Shown here in pieces: positions 1 to 5,454 of a stretch of 6,901 nt of DNA. Position 1 is the stretch's first letter. The number at the start of each line of letters is the position of its first letter. The stretch covers positions 2,539 to 9,439 of the forward strand of contig DBVN01000062.1 in the NCBI GenBank assembly GCA_002308515.1. Direction: 5' to 3'. The notes under the pieces are model-generated. The model saw only the letters and a list, made by a program, of their open reading frames with translations. It was not told the DNA's origin and searched no databases. Origin of the DNA: Verrucomicrobia bacterium UBA1263. GTDB taxonomy: Bacteria > Verrucomicrobiota > Verrucomicrobiia > Limisphaerales > UBA1412. Made by a program: the position numbers and the translations under genes.

Positions 1-57
1 TATAGCGGCCGCGGCCGCAAAAAGTGTTAAAGTCGTTTTTAAAATCTGTTTTTTCAT
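1..57 (-). CDS. N-terminal fragment of an exported protein (signal peptide only)
   Basis: The complement of 57-55 is an ATG followed by 18 further sense codons running to the window edge. The peptide starts MKKQILK and continues with TTLTLFAAAAAI: a lysine-rich n-region followed by a hydrophobic, alanine-rich core. This is the layout of a Sec signal peptide, so the product is probably periplasmic, outer-membrane or secreted. The repeated GCGGCC at the window end is simply its alanine codons. The mature protein lies outside the window, so no function can be given. It follows the DMT transporter gene on the same strand after a 98-base gap that contains a terminator-like hairpin, so it probably has its own promoter in 58-116, where I see no convincing -35/-10 pair. 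No close Shine-Dalgarno is visible; an AGG lies about 20 bases upstream. The call rests on 19 codons. Confidence 0.6.
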   Translation of the reverse strand, partial: MKKQILKTTLTLFAAAAAI

Positions 58-116
58 AGTATGGATGTTTGTTTTTACCTAAACAACGTCACAGGGCTGA
101 GAATAACAGAAAAGTG

Positions 117-140
117 AAAAAAACGCCACAATATGTTGCG
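117..140 (-). terminator. Intrinsic terminator after the DMT transporter gene
   Basis: Read on the minus strand, CGCAACA (140-134) pairs with TGTGGCG (130-124) across a 3-base loop, giving six base pairs and one A-G mismatch. Seven T residues follow (123-117). It lies 15 bases beyond the stop codon of the transporter gene at 156, the expected place for rho-independent termination of that leftward transcript. The stem is short, so efficiency may be moderate. Confidence 0.55.
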
Positions 141-155
141 ATGATGCTTCCGGGG

Positions 156-1046
156 CTAATTGGAAAAACTGTACAGCGCCATGGCCGCCACCATCAGCAC
201 GGACATGACCAGCCGCCTTTTCCAGACATGGGAGCGCACCGCCGGTTCCACATGGCGCATCCCCCAGTGCGAGACCAGCGCGCCGATCAGCACGGACATG
301 ATCCCTCTGGAAGAAACGATGATATTGGCGAAGACCACATCCACCAGCGAGAACCCGATGAATAAGAAGATCATTGCCGCGAAATAGCACAGACCGCACG
401 GCAGAGCGTCCATCATCAGCCGGGTGGAGCGCTGGGTGAACCCCAGCAGCGGCAGTGTGACTGCCGCGCAGCTGGTATAAACCACGCCGACCGTTCCCAG
501 CGAGCCGATCAGAATATTCTCACCCTCGACCGCGCCGATCAGCTCTTTGATCAAAATATCACATTCGCAGAAACATACCAGCATGATAAACATCCAGATG
601 CCGCCCTTGAGACTGATGCGTGTCCCGGAAAAATTCATTCCCACCGCGGCTGCCGTGCAAAGGAAAACGGCTCCCAGCTTCAGCAGGGAAAACGTCGTGT
701 GCTGAAAGAAAAAACACATCCCCACCAGGAACACCAGCTTCAGCCCCGTCAAAGACGAAAGCCGCGAAGCCTCGATCTCGCGTGAACACTTGAAAAACGC
801 GATCTGCCCCAGCAGGATAGTGAAAATGATCCCGAACAGCGCCCAGCCGTTATAAGAATTGATCTCCATCGAAAACCGTCTGTACAGAAACGGTAAAAGA
901 AAAGCCGAAAAAATACCGATCCAGAGCTGCGAATAGATCGCCAAGCCGAACGCGCTGTGGTTTTTGGCGATATAGATCCGGGAGAAAATATAGGATACCG
1001 ATTGGATAAAAGCCGTTATAAAACAAAGGATCGCACCAAGTAACAT
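156..1046 (-). CDS. DMT-superfamily (EamA-like) 10-helix membrane transporter
   Basis: This 296-residue, very hydrophobic inner-membrane protein has about ten predicted transmembrane segments (roughly residues 4-22, 36-55, 67-85, 95-113, 120-137, 146-165, 177-201, 212-232, 236-256 and 277-294). Length and layout fit the two-repeat drug/metabolite transporter (EamA) fold. The end of the first repeat (residues 80-113, with small and polar residues before a hydrophobic helix) and NIIVSSRGIMSVLIG at 241-255 in the second repeat look like the paired helices conserved in EamA domains. Substrates in this superfamily are diverse (amino acids, nucleotides, sugars, metabolites) and the sequence does not show which applies. 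A cysteine-rich patch (residues 158-162, CFCEC) lies in helix six. The start is the first ATG of the open frame and gives a helix straight away; no Shine-Dalgarno is visible before it. It is transcribed divergently from the DUF1080 gene and ends at a hairpin with a T-run. Confidence 0.72.
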   Translation of the reverse strand: MLLGAILCFITAFIQSVSYIFSRIYIAKNHSAFGLAIYSQLWIGIFSAFLLPFLYRRFSMEINSYNGWALFGIIFTILLGQIAFFKCSREIEASRLSSLTGLKLVFLVGMCFFFQHTTFSLLKLGAVFLCTAAAVGMNFSGTRISLKGGIWMFIMLVCFCECDILIKELIGAVEGENILIGSLGTVGVVYTSCAAVTLPLLGFTQRSTRLMMDALPCGLCYFAAMIFLFIGFSLVDVVFANIIVSSRGIMSVLIGALVSHWGMRHVEPAVRSHVWKRRLVMSVLMVAAMALYSFSN

Positions 1047-1126
1047 AAACCGACCGCTATACGGAGTTCACAAAACAAAAATCCAGGCGACTTGCCCGGT
1101 TCAACTGTCATAAATTTTTTACACAA

Positions 1127-1145
1127 ACATGGTTAGGAGCCATGT
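1127..1145. repeat. Small inverted repeat in the divergent spacer
   Basis: ACATGG (1127-1132) and CCATGT (1140-1145) are perfect 6-base inverted arms separated by TTAGGAG. They lie in the 258-base spacer between the leftward transporter gene and the rightward DUF1080 gene, about 80 bases from the transporter start and about 75 bases upstream of the DUF1080 promoter -35. It could be a regulator half-site pair or chance; no T-run follows, so it is not a terminator. I see no gene in the rest of 1047-1221; the only short reading frame there (from 1129) has 22 codons and no coding character. Confidence 0.25.
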
Positions 1146-1221
1146 ACCCGGAACAGAGCCTACCCGACCCCGGCAGAGGCATCAAGTATTTTTTTGAGCC
1201 GCCGCGCCGATGAAATACAGG

Positions 1222-1250
1222 TTGCATTCGTGCCTCGCTCTTTGTAGAAT
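1222..1250 (+). promoter_or_regulatory. Probable sigma70-type promoter for the DUF1080 gene
   Basis: TTGCAT (1222-1227) and TAGAAT (1245-1250) are separated by exactly 17 bases. The -10 box matches the TATAAT consensus at five of six positions; the -35 box matches only at its TTG. Transcription would start near 1257, leaving a leader of about 48 bases before the ATG at 1305. A second -10-like box, CATAAT at 1259-1264, has no good -35 partner. Confidence 0.45.
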
Positions 1251-1287
1251 AAGCGCTGTCATAATGTACAGCTCTCAAGGCCGTATC

Positions 1288-1308
1288 ATGGAGAAAAAGA
1301 TCGTATGA
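1288..1308 (+). other. Possible 6-codon leader ORF overlapping the DUF1080 start
   Basis: ATG at 1288 opens a short frame reading MEKKIV and stops at TGA 1306-1308, which overlaps the ATG at 1305 of the DUF1080 gene. AAGG at 1277-1280 lies seven bases before this ATG, a normal Shine-Dalgarno distance. The GGAG that could serve the main gene (1290-1293) lies inside it. The arrangement would suit stop-and-restart coupling, but such a short frame arises easily by chance. Confidence 0.2.
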
Positions 1309-2390
1309 ATATCATTTCTAAAAACTATATCGTATCCGCGCTGGTCGGCATGACCTGCGTGGCCGCTGTCTCTCAGCTTCAAGCCGGTCAACCCGATCCC
1401 CGCTATCGGATCCATGACTGGGAACGTCCTCAGCCCGAACAGATCGACCCCGGTTTTGTGGGCAATAACGAAAGAACAGGCAAGGCTCCTGCCGACGCGG
1501 TCGTCCTTTTTGACGGCGCTAATCTGGATAACTGGGTCGCCATGGACGGCGCGCCGACCAAGTGGGTCGTAAAAGAAGGCGTGATGGAATGCGTGCCCGG
1601 TTCCGGCATGATCCGCTCCCTGCAGTGCTTTGGCGACTGCCAGCTGCACGTGGAATGGGCCGAGCCCGAAAACATTTCCGGTTCCAGCCAGGGCCGCGGC
1701 AACAGCGGTGTCTTCCTGGGCGGCGGCCGTTATGAAATACAGGTGCTGGACAATTACAATAACCGCACTTACGCTGACGGTTACGCGGGTGCTATCTATG
1801 CCCAGTATCCGCCGGAAGTGAACCCCATCCGCAAACCGGGCGAGTGGAACACTTACGACATCGTCTATATCGCGCCCCGTTTCGATAAAGAGGGCAATGT
1901 GACCTCTCCGGCCCGCATCACCCTGTTCTTCAACGGCGTGCTGGTGCAGTGGGACCGCGAGCTGACCGGTCCGACCAACTGGCTGAGCCGTGACCCGTAT
2001 CAGGCTCACGACTATAAGCAGCCCATCGCTTTCCAGGATCACGGCAACCCCGTGAAGTTCCGCAATGTCTGGGTGCGTGAAATGGGATGCAAAGACAAAG
2101 TCTTCAAATACTCCAACAAATATCTGGACGGTCTGACCGGCATCTATAAAGGCGGACAGACCTGGGAGATCTATCGTGACGGTGAAAGCCTGTATCTGAG
2201 CTGGCCGAACAACCGCAGCAAGGTCTGGAAGATGACCGCCGAAAGCCCGACCCACTTTGTGACCGAGCGCACGGCCTTCAGCTTTGACTTCGATGATTTT
2301 AACGATCAGGGCATCCCTCAGACCGTTTACTGGAACATGGAAGGCAATCACAACAAGCTGACCCGCCAGAAACCGGCTGAGAAGAAATAA
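1305..2390 (+). CDS. Secreted DUF1080 (3-keto-disaccharide hydrolase family) protein with DUF3471-like C-terminal module
   Basis: This 361-residue protein begins with a signal peptide: a short basic start, a hydrophobic core at about 8-24, and a likely signal peptidase I site after LQA (27/28). No lipobox cysteine is seen, so it is probably periplasmic or secreted. Residues 63-260 carry the DUF1080 pattern: VVLFDGANLDNW at 66-77, GNSGVFL at 132-138, YEIQVLD at 143-149, ITLFFNGVLVQ at 205-215, and IAFQDHGNPVKFRNVWVRE at 241-259. The family has a concanavalin-like jelly-roll fold; characterised members hydrolyse 3-keto-glycosides, but this one's substrate cannot be told. Residues 274-355 form an extra module (LTGIYKGGQTWEIYRDGESLYLSW near 277-300, then SPTHFV and a phenylalanine-rich strand) resembling small DUF3471-type beta modules. 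The ATG at 1305 is chosen because GGAG lies 11 bases upstream and the signal peptide starts there. The gene seems monocistronic, with a promoter at 1222-1250 and a terminator just downstream. Confidence 0.85.
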   Translation: MNIISKNYIVSALVGMTCVAAVSQLQAGQPDPRYRIHDWERPQPEQIDPGFVGNNERTGKAPADAVVLFDGANLDNWVAMDGAPTKWVVKEGVMECVPGSGMIRSLQCFGDCQLHVEWAEPENISGSSQGRGNSGVFLGGGRYEIQVLDNYNNRTYADGYAGAIYAQYPPEVNPIRKPGEWNTYDIVYIAPRFDKEGNVTSPARITLFFNGVLVQWDRELTGPTNWLSRDPYQAHDYKQPIAFQDHGNPVKFRNVWVREMGCKDKVFKYSNKYLDGLTGIYKGGQTWEIYRDGESLYLSWPNNRSKVWKMTAESPTHFVTERTAFSFDFDDFNDQGIPQTVYWNMEGNHNKLTRQKPAEKK

Positions 2391-2435
2391 CTCTTATCAG
2401 ATAGAATAAGTTATTTGATATAAATTTATTACATG

Positions 2436-2470
2436 AAAGACGAGTGAACAGCTCGTCTTTTTCATTTTTT
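2436..2470 (+). terminator. Strong intrinsic terminator after the DUF1080 gene
   Basis: AAAGACGAG (2436-2444) pairs perfectly with CTCGTCTTT (2452-2460) over a 7-base loop (TGAACAG), and TTCATTTTTT follows. It lies 46 bases beyond the stop codon at 2390. Nine paired bases and a T-rich tail make this a convincing rho-independent terminator. An AT-rich imperfect inverted repeat also lies between the stop codon and this hairpin (about 2386-2415); it is probably too weak to matter. Confidence 0.8.
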
Positions 2471-2507
2471 CCTGTGACGGATCCAGGCGGCATGGCTTTT
2501 CAAGTTT

Positions 2508-2560
2508 TTGACCGATTATTGGCTTTTTAGATTTACTTTTGAGCCTGTGTGAGTTATTCT
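2508..2560 (+). promoter_or_regulatory. Candidate promoter region for the cytochrome gene
   Basis: Two overlapping sigma70-like arrangements are present. TTGACC (2508-2513, five of six) is followed after 18 bases by TTTACT (2532-2537, four of six). TTTACT could instead be a -35 box, followed after 17 bases by TATTCT (2555-2560, four of six). Either gives a leader of roughly 75-100 bases. The terminator upstream means the cytochrome gene needs a promoter in 2471-2643. I see no gene in this spacer. A repeated TTTG (in AAGTTTGTCATTTGC) at about 2612-2626 might instead be part of a Bacteroidota-type promoter, but the fit is poor. Confidence 0.3.
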
Positions 2561-2643
2561 GAAAGCGCGGTGAGCCCCATGCACATTACGCGCGCGGCGG
2601 TATTCACCTCAAGTTTGTCATTTGCTAAGAAACAAAAACCGGT

Positions 2644-4248
2644 ATGAGTTCTGGAAAATCATTGTTAAGGAACTGTTTTAGTCTGCTCGGGATCGTTATT
2701 TCTCTGGGCGCTTTGTTCGTATTTGCGCTTTTGATGATCGTGGATGTCCTTTACGGGCACAGCGGTCCCTATTTCGGCCTGGTTGCCTATATCATGGTGC
2801 CGGGCGCGCTCGTCTGCGGACTGGGTTTGATCGTGGCGGGTATGATCATGCAGTATCTGGTGAACAACTACCAGGGGGATCCGGCGCAGAGCTGCGGTCT
2901 GACCCATAAAGACGAATGCTGCTGTTGTACCTGGTTCAAGGGATTTATAAAGGGTTTCAGACTGCCCGATCTGACGATCAGCTTCACCAAATGTTCCACA
3001 TGGTTAAATCTCATTGTTATTCTGGTGGTTCTGGGTATTGCCGGCGCGGTGCTTTGTCTGGCCGCTATCAATGCCTATCACTGGACCGAAGACGATGAAT
3101 TTTGCGGTGAGCTTTGCCATGTGACCATGGAGCCTGAAAATGTGGCCCACAAAGATTCTCCTCACGCCAATGTCGCTTGCGTGGAATGCCATGTCGGCCC
3201 CGGCATCGATGCTTACGCTTATGCCAAGATCAACGGCATCCGCCAGCTGGCTCAGAACGTGACCAAGACCTATCACACACCTATCCATGTTCCGGTTTCG
3301 GCCATGTACGGCAAACATCTGGACGGCAAGACCAAGACACAGCACACCTGTATGTCCTGCCACTGGAACCCGAAGTATGTCGGCAACAAAGAAAAGAGCT
3401 TTACCCATTTCCTCAAGAATGAAGAAGACCTCAAGGCTTCTCTCCGCATGAGCATCAAAGTGGGCGGATGTGATCCCAAGACCGGCATCGTGGGCGGTGC
3501 GCATTCTCACGTCACCCCGAACGGCAAGAAATTAGAATTTATCACGGACAACAACAAACGCAATGGTGAGGTCGTATGGATCCGCCAGACCTTTGAAGAC
3601 GGCAAGACCCGGATCTACACCAATGGCGATGAAGTGGATACCAAGAAACAAACCGTCTTCACGATGGGCTGTCTGGACTGCCACAACCGCCCGGCGCACC
3701 GTTATGCCTCACCCGTCACAGCCGTGGATATGGCTCTGGAGCTGGGGACATTGCCGCTGGAACTGGGCGAAAATGTGAAATACACCGCCATCGAGCTTCT
3801 GACCGGAGAGTATGAGACGAAGGAAGAAGCCATGAAGGCTATCAAGGATGGTCTGACAGAGATGTACGGCGGAGACGCGGAAGCAGAAGAGGAAGAAGAA
3901 GGCGCGGAACCGGCAAATAAACATCTGGAACAAGCCATCAAGACGGTGCAGAACATTTACAGCCGGAACATTTTCCCGGCGATGAAAGCCAGCTGGCAGG
4001 CCTATCCGGATAATATCGGTCACAAAGAATCCATTGGCTGTGCCCGTTGTCACAACGAGAGCATGGTCGATGAGGAAGAAGGCGAACCCGTCCGCAACGG
4101 CTGTCAGGATTGCCACGTTATTACCGCGCAATTCAAAGACGGCGAATGGGATGAAGCGGATATCAAAGGTCTGGAATTCCAGCACCTGGACGGCAACGAT
4201 CAGTCCGATATCACGACTTGCTCCAAGTGCCACAACGGTACTTATTAA
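2644..4248 (+). CDS. NapC/NirT-family membrane-anchored multiheme cytochrome c (seven heme motifs)
   Basis: This 534-residue protein has three predicted transmembrane helices (about 12-37, 43-70 and 119-145), then a long periplasmic part. Covalent heme sites are one CX3CH (154-159) and six CXXCH: 179-183, 236-240, 343-347, 466-470, 487-491 and 526-530. The first is followed by VTMEPE, and SPHANVACVECHVGPG matches the start of NapC/NirT-type heme domains, whose members take electrons from membrane quinol and pass them to periplasmic reductases. Met162, His169, His174, His211 and His215 are possible axial ligands. Two features stand out. The loop between helices two and three, predicted cytoplasmic, contains four consecutive cysteines (92-95) plus Cys84 and Cys117. 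Residues 412-422 form a glutamate-rich stretch between the fourth and fifth heme motifs. No partner reductase lies in the window, so the terminal acceptor is unknown. No Shine-Dalgarno precedes the ATG; that start is the first in frame and leads directly into helix one. Confidence 0.88.
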   Translation: MSSGKSLLRNCFSLLGIVISLGALFVFALLMIVDVLYGHSGPYFGLVAYIMVPGALVCGLGLIVAGMIMQYLVNNYQGDPAQSCGLTHKDECCCCTWFKGFIKGFRLPDLTISFTKCSTWLNLIVILVVLGIAGAVLCLAAINAYHWTEDDEFCGELCHVTMEPENVAHKDSPHANVACVECHVGPGIDAYAYAKINGIRQLAQNVTKTYHTPIHVPVSAMYGKHLDGKTKTQHTCMSCHWNPKYVGNKEKSFTHFLKNEEDLKASLRMSIKVGGCDPKTGIVGGAHSHVTPNGKKLEFITDNNKRNGEVVWIRQTFEDGKTRIYTNGDEVDTKKQTVFTMGCLDCHNRPAHRYASPVTAVDMALELGTLPLELGENVKYTAIELLTGEYETKEEAMKAIKDGLTEMYGGDAEAEEEEEGAEPANKHLEQAIKTVQNIYSRNIFPAMKASWQAYPDNIGHKESIGCARCHNESMVDEEEGEPVRNGCQDCHVITAQFKDGEWDEADIKGLEFQHLDGNDQSDITTCSKCHNGTY

Positions 4249-4264
4249 AAAAGACTTTTACCGT

Positions 4265-4300
4265 AGAGACGTGCGGTAACCCCGTGCGTCTTTTATTTTT
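4265..4300 (+). terminator. Intrinsic terminator, possibly attenuator, between the cytochrome and gamma-CA genes
   Basis: GACGTGCGG (4268-4276) pairs with CCGTGCGTC (4282-4290), nine pairs including two G-T wobbles, over the loop TAACC. TTTTATTTTT follows (4291-4300). It begins 16 bases after the cytochrome stop codon and ends three bases before the ATG at 4304. A competing fold is possible: AAAAGAC (4249-4255) with GTCTTTT (4288-4294), enclosing TTACCG (4258-4263) with CGGTAA (4274-4279). The two folds share bases and exclude each other. Confidence 0.75.
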
Positions 4301-4303
4301 AGA

Positions 4304-4849
4304 ATGGGCAGTGTTTTTGAACGCTATATTTGTCAGAAGCCGGTTGTAGGGAAAGAAGTTTTCCTGGCGCGGGGTGCGATCGTCTATGGGGCGGTCACGC
4401 TCAAGGATCATTCCTCGGTCTGGTTCAATGCTGTTCTGCGAGCCGATATCAATGAGATCGTTATCGGCAAGTATTCCAATGTTCAGGACAACGCCACCTT
4501 CCACACCGGTTCCAAAACCCGCAGCGAGCTGGGCGATTATGTCACGGTGGGGCATAACGTGATCGTTCACGGCTGCAAAGTCTGCGACGGCTGCATGATC
4601 GGCATGGGCAGTATCCTGCTGGACGATGCTGTCATCCCCGAAGGCTGTTTAGTGGGAGCGGGTTCTGTGGTCACGCCCAAGCTCAAGGCCGAACCGCGCA
4701 CACTGATCCTGGGTTCTCCAGCCAAAGTGGTGAGGGAACTTTCTCAGGAGGAAGTGGACGGACTGAAGAACTGGGCGATGGAATACGCGGAAGTCGCTCA
4801 ATATCACCTGAAAAACAAGATCGGACTTGGTTCTCTTTTGCAATCATGA
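4304..4849 (+). CDS. Gamma-carbonic-anhydrase-like left-handed beta-helix protein (YrdA/CamH type)
   Basis: This 181-residue protein has the hexapeptide-repeat pattern of a left-handed beta-helix (about 12-143) and a C-terminal helix (about 147-170), the usual size and layout of the family, which forms trimers with metal at subunit interfaces. The three metal histidines are present as H67 (in FHTG), H84 and H89 (GHNVIVHGC). Also kept are R46 and D48 (LRAD) and Q61-D62 (NVQDN), with the same spacing as in the archaeal Cam enzyme. The two acidic residues important for proton transfer in Cam are not: Glu62 is replaced by isoleucine, and the loop carrying Glu84 is missing. It therefore belongs to the short CamH/YrdA-like group, whose members are often weakly active or inactive as carbonic anhydrases. 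It is cytoplasmic, with no signal peptide. It begins three bases after a terminator T-run, without a Shine-Dalgarno, and overlaps the next gene by four bases. Confidence 0.85.
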   Translation: MGSVFERYICQKPVVGKEVFLARGAIVYGAVTLKDHSSVWFNAVLRADINEIVIGKYSNVQDNATFHTGSKTRSELGDYVTVGHNVIVHGCKVCDGCMIGMGSILLDDAVIPEGCLVGAGSVVTPKLKAEPRTLILGSPAKVVRELSQEEVDGLKNWAMEYAEVAQYHLKNKIGLGSLLQS

Positions 4850-5433
4850 ATATTTCTGTTATCCTCAGCCATCCCAATCCGGCGAGCTTCAACCATGCCA
4901 TTGCGCGGACAGTCTGCGAAGCGGTGCGCGGTGCCGGGCATACTCTCTTTTTCCATGACCTTCACGCCGAAGGTTTTGATCCTGTCATGCCCACGGAAGA
5001 ACTCGACCGCACGGACTGTCTTCCGCCTTTAGTCAAACAGCATACAGAGGAACTCTCCGCCGCGGACGGCATCGTCCTGATCCATCCGAACTGGTGGAGC
5101 GCTCCGCCGGCGATGATCGCCGGATGGCGCGACCGCTGCATCCGTGCCGGACTGGCTTACCGGTTTGAATCCGACGGCAAAGGCGGCGGTTACTCCGTGG
5201 GGATGCTCAAAGCTTGTTTTGCCTTGGTCATCAACACTTTGAACACACCTGTCACCGTAGAGGATCAGATCCTGGGCAATCCGATGCTGAAGCACTGGAA
5301 GGAGATCGTTTTTGGTCTCTGCGGTGTGAAGGAAACTTCTCAGAAACTGATCGGTCCGGTCATCACCAGCACTCCCGAACAGCGCGCTCAATGGCTGGAC
5401 GAAGTGAAGACATTAACGCTTTCTAAATTATAA
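4846..5433 (+). CDS. NAD(P)H-dependent flavodoxin-fold oxidoreductase (quinone reductase family)
   Basis: This 195-residue protein is of normal length for the Flavodoxin_2 family (NQO1, MdaB and KefF relatives), cytoplasmic flavoproteins that pass two electrons from NAD(P)H to quinones or other acceptors. After the first beta-strand, SHPNPASFNHAI (8-19) is the flavin-phosphate loop. HPNWWSAPPAMIAGWRDR (80-97) matches the strongly conserved flavin and substrate segment. The glycine-rich loop DGKGGG (110-115) and the strand at 124-135 follow the family order. The true acceptor cannot be read from sequence; alternatives are nitro-compounds or a regulatory role like KefF. Its ATG overlaps the TGA of the gamma-CA gene as ATGA, so it is probably translated by coupling. 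Twenty-one bases separate it from glyS, implying one transcript. Confidence 0.82.
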   Translation: MNISVILSHPNPASFNHAIARTVCEAVRGAGHTLFFHDLHAEGFDPVMPTEELDRTDCLPPLVKQHTEELSAADGIVLIHPNWWSAPPAMIAGWRDRCIRAGLAYRFESDGKGGGYSVGMLKACFALVINTLNTPVTVEDQILGNPMLKHWKEIVFGLCGVKETSQKLIGPVITSTPEQRAQWLDEVKTLTLSKL

Positions 5434-5454
5434 ACATTTCAAAATCATTTTATT

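Noticed and set aside
5..18. Tandem GCGGCC / NotI-like sites at the window end, as if a cloning linker
   Set aside because: They translate on the minus strand as the alanine run of a signal peptide in a continuous frame, so they are natural coding sequence.
69..399. Short plus- and minus-strand frames at the left end
   Set aside because: They overlap the transporter gene in other frames, have a composition typical of shadow frames and no plausible start signal.
1275..2351. 358-codon open frame on the minus strand
   Set aside because: It lies wholly antisense to the DUF1080 gene, whose domain motifs, signal peptide and terminator are clear. The antisense peptide has no recognisable domain and arises from codon bias.
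2386..2415. AT-rich imperfect inverted repeat after the DUF1080 stop codon
   Set aside because: The stem is interrupted by bulges, is almost all A-T, and lacks its own T-run; the neighbouring GC-containing hairpin explains termination.
3004..3510. 168-codon minus-strand frame, and another at 3709-4233
   Set aside because: Both are shadows of the heme cytochrome gene; their histidine and valine richness reflects reversed codons of the true frame.
4249..4303. T-box or glycine riboswitch upstream of the glyS cluster
   Set aside because: The spacer is only 55 bases, lacks the T-box consensus, and is too short for a glycine aptamer. Only a terminator with an alternative fold can be supported.
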